Assembly (NCBI GenBank): GCA_020883125.1
Contig: JAHREW010000018.1
Location: 1-64,000 of the forward strand
Direction: 5' to 3'
DNA length: 64,000 bases
Source: Microcoleus sp. CAWBG506
GTDB taxonomy: Bacteria > Cyanobacteriota > Cyanobacteriia > Cyanobacteriales > Microcoleaceae
The notes beneath the pieces were generated by a model that ran no database searches, was not told the DNA's origin, and was given only the letters and a program-made list of their open reading frames with translations. This document shows, in pieces, positions 50,258 through 61,010 of this stretch. Within the stretch, counting starts at the first letter, position 1. Each line of letters starts with the position of its first letter. A program made the translations under genes and the position numbers.

Positions 50258-51289
50258 ATGAAAGATGCTTTTAATGAATTCAAAGAAATTATACAAACTG
50301 GCTTAAAAAATAATATGCCACGAGATGCTAAATTGATTACAGTTGGGCAAATTATTCATGCAGTTACCCGCGACGAGCTGACAAATAAAGAAGGTTGGCT
50401 GCTGGAAGAGATGATGGGTGGTAGAACCGAGTGGGAAGATGCTCTTGAGTACAGTATTTTTGACTATGCAGTAGATACCGCAACTCCATCTTTTGACAAG
50501 CCTCTAATGATTGCTGGCAAAACTTTTCATTCTCGTTTAATGACTGGTACGGGAAAATATCGCAACATTGCAGAAATGCAGCAAAGTGTTAATGCTAGTA
50601 GGTGTGAAATTGTGACTGTGGCTGTGCGACGCGTGCAAACCAATGCTCCCGGTCATGAAGGATTGGCGGAAGCTCTGGATTGGACTAAAATTTGGATGCT
50701 GCCCAATACTGCGGGTTGTCAAACTGCGGATGAGGCGATTAGGGTGGCTCGTTTGGGTAGGGAAATGGCAAAGCTTTTAGGCCAGGAAGATAATAATTTT
50801 GTGAAGTTAGAAGTGATTCCTGATGCTAAATATTTGCTACCAGATCCGATCGGCACTTTGGAAGCAGCAGAAAAATTAGTCAAGGAAGGTTTTGCTGTTT
50901 TGCCTTACATCAATGCCGATCCCCTGTTGGCAAAACGCCTCGAAGAAGTTGGTTGTGCGACTGTGATGCCTTTAGGTTCCCCCATCGGTTCGGGACAAGG
51001 AATCAACAATGCTGCCAATATTCAAATAATTATTGACACGGTAAAGATTCCTGTGGTGGTGGATGCGGGGATCGGGACACCTAGTGAAGCTGCACAAGCC
51101 ATGGAAATGGGCGCTGATGCACTGTTAATTAATTCGGCGATCGCCAATGCCCAAAATTCTCCTGCAATGGCAAAAGCCATGGGAATGGCGGCGGAAGCAG
51201 GGCGTTTAGCGTACTTAGCAGGCAGAATGCCAATCAAAGATTATGCGATCGCTTCTTCTCCCCAAACAGGTACTGTCACCTCAAAATAA
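50258..51289 (+). CDS. thiG: Thiazole synthase with ~75-aa N-terminal extension
   Basis: '[19 protein letters not shown]', '[23 protein letters not shown]', '[32 protein letters not shown]'. Confidence 0.93.
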   Translation: MKDAFNEFKEIIQTGLKNNMPRDAKLITVGQIIHAVTRDELTNKEGWLLEEMMGGRTEWEDALEYSIFDYAVDTATPSFDKPLMIAGKTFHSRLMTGTGKYRNIAEMQQSVNASRCEIVTVAVRRVQTNAPGHEGLAEALDWTKIWMLPNTAGCQTADEAIRVARLGREMAKLLGQEDNNFVKLEVIPDAKYLLPDPIGTLEAAEKLVKEGFAVLPYINADPLLAKRLEEVGCATVMPLGSPIGSGQGINNAANIQIIIDTVKIPVVVDAGIGTPSEAAQAMEMGADALLINSAIANAQNSPAMAKAMGMAAEAGRLAYLAGRMPIKDYAIASSPQTGTVTSK

Positions 51290-51358
51290 ATTATTCAATT
51301 TTCGTGGGCACTTTTTTGGTAGAGTTGTAAACATCAAAAATACTAAGGATTGTGACTA

Positions 51359-51526
51359 ATGCCTTACATCAAGGATGACGATGGACGCTTGAACAACTTT
51401 GCTAAAGAGCCAAAGGTGTATGAAGCCGTACCTCCCAATAAAAACCAGCAACGAAACTACATCATTATGGGTATTGCAGCGGCGATGTTAGTTGCAGGTT
51501 TGGTGTTTGTGGCTGCTTCTGTCTAG
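51359..51526 (+). CDS. psb34: Psb34/ssl1498-family light-harvesting-like single-helix protein (absent from ORF track)
   Basis: 55-aa ORF MPYIKDDDGRLNNFAKEPKVYEAVPPNKNQQRNYIIMGIAAAMLVAGLVFVAASV*. Confidence 0.8.
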   Translation: MPYIKDDDGRLNNFAKEPKVYEAVPPNKNQQRNYIIMGIAAAMLVAGLVFVAASV

Positions 51527-51812
51527 AAACAGGGCTGAGATTCAAAGTTGATTCAAATCCCGATTTTAAATAACTCTTGAGAAAACCATGTTTCTAGACA
51601 AATGGAAACATGGTTTTTGTGCTTCAATAACAAGCAGGAAGTGGCAAAAGTCCTGAGCAACGCGACACGAGCTGAAAGACTACATAAGACCAAAAGCATT
51701 AGAAACGAAAAAATCAGGACGGGGTTGGGACCTGAATTTTAGGTCAAAAATATACAATAGCTAGTTGAAAATCTACCCTAAACAAGCTCCCGGATTTACC
51801 TGTGGGCATAAA

Positions 51813-51840
51813 TCTAAAATCTAAAATCTAAAATCTAAAA
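51813..51840. repeat. Heptamer tandem repeat (TCTAAAA)x4
   Basis: Direct reading just upstream of the next CDS. Confidence 0.92.
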
Positions 51841-51853
51841 TCGCCAGACTCTG

Positions 51854-54034
51854 ATGTCTATTCCTTCCCAAAAAGTTTCTAGCTCGAACAAGCTGATTTA
51901 CCAACGCTTGAAACAGGCACTTGAACTGAATTTGCGCCGTCAAATTTTTATCGCCGCCTGCGATGACTTGTGCTTGCGGGACTGTCTAGCAGCCCGCTTA
52001 GAGGCAGAATTGACTGCTACAGCCACCGGCGACATATTTCGATCGCCGATCGCAATTGGGCGATTTGTCAGCTTGCAACTCAACCTGGGCGATCCGAATC
52101 CTTGGGGTGCGATCGCAGCATGGTTGACCGAAAACCCACCGCCCCAAAATTCGCGCAGCTACAGCCCGTTGCCGGGATTTCAAATTTTGGGGGTCGAACA
52201 CCTGACTCGGCACTCAGCGGCCGTCCAGTGGTCTTTCCTGAGCCATTTGAGAGACATCGAAACACACATGCAAGTGTGGGAGTCCACTCTGTTGCTGTGG
52301 GTGTCGCGACCGTGGCTGAGTTCAATCGAACAGTCAGCCCCGGAATTTTGGCACTGGCGAACCGGAGTATTTGAGTTTGAAGGAGAACCAACACCATCCC
52401 CCCGCCATTGGGACTTCGGAGAGCGCCAGGAGTTGGGTGAGGAATGTTTAAGTTCCCTATCTCCTGTGACAAATTCCCCCTTACTAACTCCCAATTCTCC
52501 ATCCACAACATCCAACTCTCAGTCTATTGAACTAGCAGATTTAGCGCTACCAACACCGGCCCAGGAGTTGACCGCTTACAATCGGGCCGCCGAGGCGGAA
52601 AATGTGCAAGAGTTGCAAACTCTGCAATACATCGAACTGTTGCAAGAAAATCAATGTTTTTCCGAATCCTTGGCTTTGGCTTATCAAAGTTTGGGGAGTT
52701 GCTACCGCGATCGCATTCAAGCCGGAGACCCTTCTTGGCAAAACTTAACCATTGCCATTGGCGCGATCGAACAAGTGATTCAATACCTACAAATAGATCC
52801 TCACGAACACCAAAATCAACCACTAACTCCGAAATGCGCGCTACTAATTGACGAATTTAAACACCACTTAAGTCAATATATTCAGGAGTCAAATAACCTA
52901 CTGCCAATTTCCGATTTGTGCAACGACCTCGGCACTCTCTACTGGATGCTATCTCGCCTGCAACCAAGCTATACCGAAGGAAATGACACCGAAGAACCCA
53001 CGACTTTAGATCCAGTATTTTGCTTGTTTCGCAGCATCGGCATCTACCGAGAAGGTTTAAACAAAAAAGATGGGTCTTTGACACTGCAAACCCGTGCCCG
53101 ATTCAACAAAAATTTGGGCATCGCCTTGGCTGAGTTAGCCCGCTATCAAGACAAAACCGAAAACTTGCAGCAAGCAGTGACAGCCTACCAGCAAGCGCTC
53201 CTGGATATTGACTCCCGGACGGAACCTCAACAGTATGCAGCGGCTCAGAATAATTTGGCGACAGCATACTGGAGTTTAGCTCAAGATGGTCAGCCGATCG
53301 TCTACCTCAAAAGTGCGATCGCCGCTTACTCCCAGGCCCTGACCTGCTACAATCCATCTACAGAACCCCTCAACTATGCAGGAGTGCAAAACAACATCGG
53401 TACGGCTTGCTGGAACCTCGCCCAGCATCAACCGGAAGAAATTCTGCTGGTAAGGGCGATCGCGGCCTATCGCGAAGCCTTAAAATACCGCACCAGAGAA
53501 TTAGTCCCCGCCGCCGCCGCCGCCACTCAAAACAATCTCGGTACAGCTTATTGGCATTTGGCCAACAACTTCCAGCAACAACGCGCTCGGACAGCATCCT
53601 TGCAGCAGGCAATTTTAGCCTACGAAACTGCCCTGGATATCGCCTCGCAGCTCGATCGCACCCAACTCACCTTTGACACCTTAGCCGCCCGCAGCAATCT
53701 GGGACTAGCCCACTATCAACTAGCTACAGACCCTGATTTCGCTGCCAACAAAGCCGCACAGACACAACATTTAGAAGCAGCACTGCACCACCAGTTACAA
53801 GTTTGCGCCGCCTGGGAACAGCATCTTCAGGACAAAGAGTTAACATATGGAGATAAACTAAATTTACAATCCGACGATGCCAACTCCCAAGCGATCGATG
53901 GTCGGCAAACAGCTTTGAGCTATATTGTCAAAACGATTAGAGCTTTCTATAGTGAATGTGGGCTGCCTGGCCAAAACTTAGCCTTATCCAAAGTTCCAGG
54001 AGATTTGTTGCCGGAAATTTTGCGTAGGTTATAA
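51854..54034 (+). CDS. TPR-like protein of unknown function
   Basis: Repeated 'AAAQNNLGTAYWxLA...AIAAYxxAL' units. Confidence 0.8.
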   Translation: MSIPSQKVSSSNKLIYQRLKQALELNLRRQIFIAACDDLCLRDCLAARLEAELTATATGDIFRSPIAIGRFVSLQLNLGDPNPWGAIAAWLTENPPPQNSRSYSPLPGFQILGVEHLTRHSAAVQWSFLSHLRDIETHMQVWESTLLLWVSRPWLSSIEQSAPEFWHWRTGVFEFEGEPTPSPRHWDFGERQELGEECLSSLSPVTNSPLLTPNSPSTTSNSQSIELADLALPTPAQELTAYNRAAEAENVQELQTLQYIELLQENQCFSESLALAYQSLGSCYRDRIQAGDPSWQNLTIAIGAIEQVIQYLQIDPHEHQNQPLTPKCALLIDEFKHHLSQYIQESNNLLPISDLCNDLGTLYWMLSRLQPSYTEGNDTEEPTTLDPVFCLFRSIGIYREGLNKKDGSLTLQTRARFNKNLGIALAELARYQDKTENLQQAVTAYQQALLDIDSRTEPQQYAAAQNNLATAYWSLAQDGQPIVYLKSAIAAYSQALTCYNPSTEPLNYAGVQNNIGTACWNLAQHQPEEILLVRAIAAYREALKYRTRELVPAAAAATQNNLGTAYWHLANNFQQQRARTASLQQAILAYETALDIASQLDRTQLTFDTLAARSNLGLAHYQLATDPDFAANKAAQTQHLEAALHHQLQVCAAWEQHLQDKELTYGDKLNLQSDDANSQAIDGRQTALSYIVKTIRAFYSECGLPGQNLALSKVPGDLLPEILRRL

Positions 54035-54121
54035 CTATTAAAAGCTGAATTGTTCCCAGATATGTATCCAGTTTTCTATTATTATGGTTAAACATTCTGC
54101 CCTAATTATTCAAACAAAATT

Positions 54122-54826
54122 GTGGTCATGACCCCAGAAAAAATCCTTGTGGTTGATGACGACCCGGCAATCCGAAATTTAATTCACCGTTTTTTAAGTC
54201 AGCAAGGTTATCAAGTTGAGTCTGGCGAGGACGGTCACACTGGTATGGAATTATTTAAGCAATTTAATCCTAAATTAGTGATTTTGGATGTAAATTTACC
54301 AGATACCACCGGCTACAGTTTGTGTAAACAAATGCAAAAGGAGACGGGCGTTTTTGTAGTCATGCTAACTAGCCGTACCGATGAAAATGACAAGGTGATA
54401 GCCTTTGATTGCGGTGCTGACGACTACATTACTAAACCTTTCAGCCTCGTAGAGATTAAAATTCGCGTAGCAGCTCTTTTGAGGCGGTTGCGCCAGCAAA
54501 AAAATTCAGAAGAACCTGAAAGCCGTGTCTTCGGAAAGCTGGTTATAGATCCCTTAAGTCGGGTGGTCACTCTGGGTGGCCATATAGTTGCTTTGACTGC
54601 ACTGGAATTCGATTTGCTCTACTGTTTGGCCAGCAAACCAGGTCGCGTGTGGAGGCGTGCGGAATTGCTGCAAGAAGTCTGGGACTATGAATATGTAGGA
54701 GCCGATCGCGTAGTCGATGTCCATATCGGTCAAATTCGTCGCAAAATCGAACCCGATAGTAATCAAAATTCCATGATTCAAACCGTCCGGGGAGTGGGCT
54801 ACAAATTTGTTGAGACAACAAGCTAG
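54122..54826 (+). CDS. OmpR/PhoB-family response regulator
   Basis: 'ILVVDDDPAIRNLI', 'LVILDVNLPDTTGY', winged-helix 'ALTALEFDLLYCLASKPGRVWRRAELLQEVW'. Confidence 0.95.
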   Translation: MVMTPEKILVVDDDPAIRNLIHRFLSQQGYQVESGEDGHTGMELFKQFNPKLVILDVNLPDTTGYSLCKQMQKETGVFVVMLTSRTDENDKVIAFDCGADDYITKPFSLVEIKIRVAALLRRLRQQKNSEEPESRVFGKLVIDPLSRVVTLGGHIVALTALEFDLLYCLASKPGRVWRRAELLQEVWDYEYVGADRVVDVHIGQIRRKIEPDSNQNSMIQTVRGVGYKFVETTS

Positions 54827-55210
54827 AAAGTGTCAAGACCCCCGAATTCCTCCGTGGGGTCTGTTTCTTCACCGCTTCTAAAAACCTACAGAAATCTGTA
54901 AATCAAACTTAGCGGTCTATGTTTTGCCTAGAGCAAGTGCTATATGCTTCCTGATTGCTCAGGTTGGCCTACTCTTCCCAGTTAGAGACTGCCTTGATTA
55001 GCAGAGGACTTGAAATATTTGGTTTTTTGACGATCAGTTTGTGCCAAGTGTGTTTTCTGTGGTTTTCACACCCAGTAAGCTTTAGCAACCCACACTAATC
55101 AAGCGTTTGGCCAGTTGATCACAATTATTGTTGGTTTTCGTCAAATTCTGAGAAAACCTAGACAAACCTATGTATTTTGACAACTGCCTAAAACCCAAAT
55201 CTTCAATCCC

Positions 55211-56656
55211 TTAGCTGGTTTCTTGTAAATATTTGCTAACTGCGATCGCCCTTTCCAAACCCAGCCGCACACAATCTCCCAAAGCCACTCCGCCAACGTA
55301 ATTACTACACAAATACATCCCTGGCAAAGATTTTAAGCCTCCATCGATATGTTGCAGGCGATCGAGATGCCCCAAATTATACTGAGGAATCGCCTGTTTC
55401 CAGAGCTTCACCGCCAACACCTTCGGCTGTGGTACATTCGGTTTCAGCAAAATCCGAGACAAATCTCGATGCACCTCGGCCACAATTTGTTCGGGGTCAA
55501 GATTGCCAATACCCGAATCCGTAGCCCCACCGATGTAACTCGTCAGAGTTTGCCAACCCGCCGGCGCGCGATCGGCAAATAAACTCGAAGTCCAAATCGT
55601 TCCCAGAGTGCGAATTCCCTGCCCCCTCGGAATTAAATTTCCAAATCCCACCAATTTACCCTTGACATCCGACAGCGGATATGCTAATACAACACAGGCA
55701 ACCGTAGGGTAAGTAAAAGCTTGTAAAGTGCTGCTAACTTCCGGTTGCAGAGATTTCAACAAATCCGCTGCCACATAAGCAGGCGTTGTCAGCACCACAG
55801 TCCGAGTCTCAACTTGTTGCGGCCCGTCGGGGGTAGAGAATTCCGCAATATAAGTTTTATTTTCAGTACGCTGCAAACCTGTCAGATGCCAATTCAGTTT
55901 CAGGCGATCGCCCAAGGAAGCAGCGATCGCCTCTGGCAGAGCCTTCAGCCCCCCTTTAAACGAACCCAGCTCCCCCGGCTTAGTCTGAGGAATATTCGGG
56001 TCTGGAGGCATTTTTTTGGGCCGTTTCTTGGCAGAAAGCAGCGCCCCGGCCACCAGCCCGCCACCAGCATCAGCCATCTTTGTCACCCGCCCAAAAGCCG
56101 CCGCCGCGCTAAGTTGTTGAGGATCGCCGGCATAAACCCCAGACACAAAGGGCTCCACCAATCGCTGCATCACTTCCGTACCCAAATGTCGCCGGAAAAA
56201 TTGAGAAACAGTTTCCTCCTCACCCTGCTGCGAAAGTGTAGCACCCATTGCTGGAGCCACAAACCCCAAAGCCCCGAACAGAGCCCGCAGTTTCCCCGGA
56301 AAACTCAGCAACCCAGACTGAATCATCGCCCCAGGAGTCATCGGCACAGGTTGCAGCTTATTTTGCCAATATACAAAACGAGGCAATTGGCGATCGGCAA
56401 AAATCAACTCCTGCTTGAGCCCCACATCCACAGCCAACTTCATCAATTCCGGCGTCGGCGCAAAACTATTCGGGCCCTCCTCCCACAGAAACCCATGCCC
56501 TGTAGAAGTCGTGATATTCCCGCCCACACGTCCCTGACTCTCAGCAACTAAAATCTTCAGGGGATCTCCAGTCTTTGCTTCCTTGTGCAGCGCGTGGGCC
56601 AGACTCAAGCCGGTAATACCAGCACCCACAATCAAGGTGTCTACTAGGTTTGTCAT
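55211..56656 (-). CDS. hemY: Oxygen-dependent protoporphyrinogen oxidase
   Basis: 'DTLIVGAGITGLSLAHAL', 'GRVGGNITT...GFLWEEGPNSFAP', 'YLCSNYVGGVALGDCVRLGLERA'. Confidence 0.92.
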   Translation of the reverse strand: MTNLVDTLIVGAGITGLSLAHALHKEAKTGDPLKILVAESQGRVGGNITTSTGHGFLWEEGPNSFAPTPELMKLAVDVGLKQELIFADRQLPRFVYWQNKLQPVPMTPGAMIQSGLLSFPGKLRALFGALGFVAPAMGATLSQQGEEETVSQFFRRHLGTEVMQRLVEPFVSGVYAGDPQQLSAAAAFGRVTKMADAGGGLVAGALLSAKKRPKKMPPDPNIPQTKPGELGSFKGGLKALPEAIAASLGDRLKLNWHLTGLQRTENKTYIAEFSTPDGPQQVETRTVVLTTPAYVAADLLKSLQPEVSSTLQAFTYPTVACVVLAYPLSDVKGKLVGFGNLIPRGQGIRTLGTIWTSSLFADRAPAGWQTLTSYIGGATDSGIGNLDPEQIVAEVHRDLSRILLKPNVPQPKVLAVKLWKQAIPQYNLGHLDRLQHIDGGLKSLPGMYLCSNYVGGVALGDCVRLGLERAIAVSKYLQETS

Positions 56657-56842
56657 TGGTAAATGCTAATTGGTAACTACTAATTGTTGACATACTCCGT
56701 TCTTCAACCTCAGAAAATCGTCAACTTACTCAGAGAACCATTTTAGCGTAATCGATGAAGACGCTTAGGGAAGTTTAGATAGTCAGCAGTTTCAACCCAA
56801 TTTTCTGGTAAGTGCCACGCCAAATCAGAGATGTTAAGCGTG

Positions 56843-57088
56843 CTATACATTATTGCTGTGCAAGTCTTGAGGCGACTGAAACAGCGTCTCCAGATAAACT
56901 CTTGCCGCTTGGCGATAGCTACGAGAAGCCTCCGGGGTGCCACTGTCGGCATTCTGCAACAAAAACAGCGACAAAGAAGCACAGAACACTCGGTCTAGAT
57001 CCCATTCAGGATGAGTTTCCAAGTAGGTTTTGAGGGAATCATGCAGCGTTTCGGGAATTTCGGCAAAAATACTGACTGTTGGGTTCAT
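56843..57088 (-). CDS. DUF2811-like small conserved cyanobacterial protein
   Basis: 'MNPTVSIFAEIPETLHDSLKTYLETHPEWDLDRVFCASLSLFLLQN'. Confidence 0.75.
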   Translation of the reverse strand: MNPTVSIFAEIPETLHDSLKTYLETHPEWDLDRVFCASLSLFLLQNADSGTPEASRSYRQAARVYLETLFQSPQDLHSNNV

Positions 57089-57398
57089 CATTTTTTTTAG
57101 TCTCGCTAATAAATTGAAAATAGAACCCACCTTTCGGCCGGATACAGGTGTAGGCACTGCCGAAACCAGAGCATTTTTTTAGGTAGGTCGCATCATTGTG
57201 CGCTATGAGGGGGTAGGTTTGTCAATGTGGCGAAATATTACAAAGTCCTTTAGATAAAAAAAAGATTTACGGAACAATCAGCTTTTGAGGACATTTTTTG
57301 TTACATATTTTTATATTATTTAGAAAAACCGAGGGATAGGGGAGCTAGTTAACAAAATCCCCAATACCGCAGCAAGATCCGACAGCGCCGTTGATTTC

Positions 57399-57471
57399 TG
57401 TGGAAAACTTTGTCAAATCTGTGGAAAACCTGCAACTTGCCTGTGGAAACGTTGTGGAATATGGCGGAAAA
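57399..57471. promoter_or_regulatory. Cluster of DnaA-box-like sites (TGTGGAAAA and variants)
   Basis: TGTGGAAAA at 57399 and 57420, TGTGGAAAC at 57442, TGTGGAATA at 57453, GGCGGAAAA at 57463. Confidence 0.5.
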
Positions 57472-57892
57472 ACTAAGGGAAAAAATAAGAATTGCGAAGG
57501 GGGATGGGGTATTGTTGATGCTTGACCGAAGAACGAGATACAAGCCCCTGGCTTTAGACACGGGTCCTAGTCGGTAGCGGTTTCAACCGCCTTCAATATT
57601 TCTTGACGTGGTTAATCAGGAAATGATGTTACCATGAATGACGATCGAGTAAGAATAACCATCTACGTGTTGAAACATCCTAGAGGGCGAGCAATTCCGG
57701 CAACGGACAGCTCCGACTCAGATTCGGAATAGTTAAAGGGCAAACAATAGCAGGATGTAGAGCGTACCGTATCTGTTGGCGATCGATGGCAGGGCGAAAG
57801 CAAAAAAAAGTATACGCAATGTTTGAAGAAATTCAAATGGAGTGAGTAGTGGCGACTTGATAGGGCCGAAGACAAGTCAGACTCTGGACTCT

Positions 57893-59428
57893 TCAAGAAT
57901 CCCCGTCTATGAAAGGGCTGGGGAGTATCAATAAATGCCATTCATGGGCTTTTTGGCTAATAGTTGCCAGCTCTGCCGAGGACATTTTATCCAGATTGGC
58001 TAAAATAAAGCTCATGCGCCCGATCGACTGCAATTTTTCCCGGTGGCGCGCCAGGAAGTCCCAGTAGAAAAAATTGAAGGGACAGGCATTTTCGCCCGAT
58101 CGCACCGTGCGATCGTACTTACAACCCCGACAATAATCGCTCATCTTATTGATATAGTTCGCAGACGCAGCATAGGGTTTCGACGCCAACACACCCCCAT
58201 CCGCAAACAAACCCATACCCAACACATTTGTCTGCATTACCCAGTCATAGGCATCAATAAATGCACTGTGGAACCAGTTTTCCAGCTCCTGTGGCGAGAT
58301 GCCAGCAATTAGACCAAAATTGGCCAAAATCATCAATCGCTGGATGTGATGCGCGTAACCAGTGCTTTCGACTTGACTTAAAACTTGATGCAAACAGTTC
58401 ATATCAGTTTTGCTAGCATCCCAAAAAAACTCCGGCAAAGGCTGAGTGTGGTTGAACCAATTCTTCTGAAAATAATCAGCATCCACATAAAAATAAACAC
58501 CGCGAATGTATTCTCGCCAGCCGAGAATTTGGCGGATAAAACCCTCAACGCCGTTTAAATTTAAGTCATTGTCTAAGTAGGCTGTTTCCGCCGCTTGAAT
58601 AACTTCTAAAGGATGCAGTAACCCAATATTTAGATAAGGAGAAATAAGCGAATGCCACATAGTTTCCTCCCCCGTTACCATCGCATCTTGATAAGGGCCA
58701 AAGCTGGGGAGACGTTGGGTGATGAAATTATTTAACACTTGCAAAGCTTGCTCTCGCGTCACCCCCCAGCGAAAAGGTTCCACATCTCCGTAAGTTGGGA
58801 AAGATAGAGCCTTAACATCGGCGATCGCTTCTTGAGTTATTTCATCCTGCTCAAACCAAATAGCTGGCGGTATATTCAGTTTACCTTTTGGTGGCTGGCG
58901 ATTTTCTTTGTCAAAATTCCACTTACCGCCCACTGGTTTATTTCCATCCATTAAAACTTGGAAACGCTGCCGGCTAACTCGATAAAAATCTTCCATTAAC
59001 AGGCGTTTCCGGCTGGATGCCCAATCTTTAAATTCTGCTTCACTCCACAAAAATTGGTTGTTAGCAATTAAACTAATTTTGCCGGGAAGTTGCAAGTTTT
59101 GGATTTTTTGTAAAAAAGGTCGATCGCTCGGTGTCATCACCCGCAATTCAGTGATATTATCAGTTTCAATCCAAACTTTTAGAGGAGTTTCAAAATCCGC
59201 CGCTTTCGCATAAGTAACTTCATAGCCACTGTCGCGTAATTCAGCCGCAAAATGCCGCATCGCCGACCAAATTAAAACTAACTTCTGTCCGTGATATGAA
59301 CGTTCAAGAACGTGTTGCCAAGATTCAATTAAGATAATTTTGGGAAATTCTTTCAGATTAATTGTGCTGGCGATCGCAGCTTGATCATGCCAAAGTTGAT
59401 CGCCTAATATCCAAATACCAACTGTCAT
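57893..59428 (-). CDS. Cryptochrome/photolyase family protein, FeS-BCP ((6-4) photolyase) type
   Basis: 'GIWILGDQLWHDQ', 'GWREYIRGVYF', 'MLFADGG'-like core; Cys residues NCLHQ...CRGCKYDRTVRSGENACPFNFFYWDF. Confidence 0.9.
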   Translation of the reverse strand: MTVGIWILGDQLWHDQAAIASTINLKEFPKIILIESWQHVLERSYHGQKLVLIWSAMRHFAAELRDSGYEVTYAKAADFETPLKVWIETDNITELRVMTPSDRPFLQKIQNLQLPGKISLIANNQFLWSEAEFKDWASSRKRLLMEDFYRVSRQRFQVLMDGNKPVGGKWNFDKENRQPPKGKLNIPPAIWFEQDEITQEAIADVKALSFPTYGDVEPFRWGVTREQALQVLNNFITQRLPSFGPYQDAMVTGEETMWHSLISPYLNIGLLHPLEVIQAAETAYLDNDLNLNGVEGFIRQILGWREYIRGVYFYVDADYFQKNWFNHTQPLPEFFWDASKTDMNCLHQVLSQVESTGYAHHIQRLMILANFGLIAGISPQELENWFHSAFIDAYDWVMQTNVLGMGLFADGGVLASKPYAASANYINKMSDYCRGCKYDRTVRSGENACPFNFFYWDFLARHREKLQSIGRMSFILANLDKMSSAELATISQKAHEWHLLILPSPFIDGDS

Positions 59429-59571
59429 TCTTTTTAACCTTATTAGTTTTTATTTTGAATTATTTATAATTGTTAATATTTTCGCTGACTAATTTATCTT
59501 TGCGCTTTTTAGCCTGTTTTTGGTTAGCTTAAACTTGCCGATTTACTTCAATTATTTAAATTGTTTAGCGG

Positions 59572-60228
59572 TCAATTAATTATTTTAATTATCGACTTAC
59601 TACAGCATAACATTGATTTCCAAAGATAGGGAAACCTGCCAGCAAATCTAAACTCTATTTCGGTATATTGTTCAATTTCTAACACCTTGGCAAGAGTTTT
59701 AACCGAAAAAAACTTGACATGACCATTATCCCAAAGAACAGTAAAATGATTTTCCATTTTACCAGTAATTGCTAAAATCAAATTTTTTAAATAACCATGA
59801 TATGGAGTGGAAATAATTAGTGTACCTCCTGGCTTAAGACATTTTTTGGCAGCTTTTGCTAGTTCTTTTGGATAAAGTAAATGTTCTATTACTTCAATGG
59901 CGAGGACAACATCAAAGGAATGCAGTAGATCGACTTCCGGGAGAGCGTAAATATCTGCTTGGATAAACTGACACTCCGGGAAACTTTCACGAGCAATTGC
60001 TATGCCTGGTGCAGAATTATCAACGCCAACAACTTCATAGCCTTGCTGTGCGATGACGTGACTCAAGCTACCATTGCCACAGCCGAGATCTAAAACTCGG
60101 AGTTTTTTCTGGCTGGTAGCTTCCAGTGTTACCAGCATTTCCAAAAGGGGGGATAGCAAATAAGCGTGATGATATCTGGGACGGTTATTTGTGTAATAAT
60201 AGGTATAGTCACTTGAGTTTTTTTTCAT
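59572..60228 (-). CDS. Class I SAM-dependent methyltransferase
   Basis: 'LRVLDLGCGNGSLSHVIAQQGYEVVGVDNS'. Confidence 0.9.
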   Translation of the reverse strand: MKKNSSDYTYYYTNNRPRYHHAYLLSPLLEMLVTLEATSQKKLRVLDLGCGNGSLSHVIAQQGYEVVGVDNSAPGIAIARESFPECQFIQADIYALPEVDLLHSFDVVLAIEVIEHLLYPKELAKAAKKCLKPGGTLIISTPYHGYLKNLILAITGKMENHFTVLWDNGHVKFFSVKTLAKVLEIEQYTEIEFRFAGRFPYLWKSMLCCSKSIIKIIN

Positions 60229-61010
60229 CGATTAAGTAAGCTAGAAAGATGATTGTCGATCGCCCTAATCCCCAGCAAGTGTATGGGCTGTTTGAGCTGA
60301 TGTTCCTTCCCTAGGGGGTTGTGAGAGTCGATAGACCATTCCATCATCTCATTATTTGACCTCTCCCAAAAATCCTGTGGGGTACGCATTATGCCTGAGC
60401 TTAACATTGTTTTTTATAAAAATCTATTGTAATCATAGTATGATAGGGTATCCAGGCAGAAAGTAAAACAATGGATGACACCATAAGCTGTTCAACATTT
60501 AAATTGATGGGGTGATCTAAGTCAGTAAAGGGCTTGGACCTCTGAAACACCCAGTTTAAATGCACAACAGCTTAACCTATTAAGCAACTGTTTAGAGGAA
60601 TTTTAGCCAATCAATCTCATTCATAAATTCCGATTACAAATTGGCTAAAAGAGATATAATTAATTGGACTTATCTGACGCACTTGTTACTATTGGTAAGG
60701 CGATCTACTTTCCTGTACGGCTGACAATTGTTCAAAAAACCCACCTGACCCACCCTACCATTCGAGCTTACAGATTCCCGTTGCCTCCACGACTGAGTGA
60801 AGTAGTGGGAATAGCTCTGCCTCTACCTTTAGAATAGCTCCCAGATCGATCGCCTGACCCAATCAATGACCGTGGCTCCTATAATTATGCTTAACTATTG
60901 TGAAGCTGTTTTGTCTCTTCAGCAAAATACCCTTGACAGATCCGCCTGTCGGTCTGCTTTGTTGCACTATGGTCGTTGTTAGGTGTCGCACCTTAATTTA
61001 GAAATGTCCT

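Noticed and set aside
55745-56551. 268-aa plus-strand ORF
   Set aside because: Antisense to hemY, composition typical of a shadow ORF.
57663-57941. 92-aa minus-strand ORF after the photolyase
   Set aside because: Overlaps the photolyase 3' end and has no family-like sequence.
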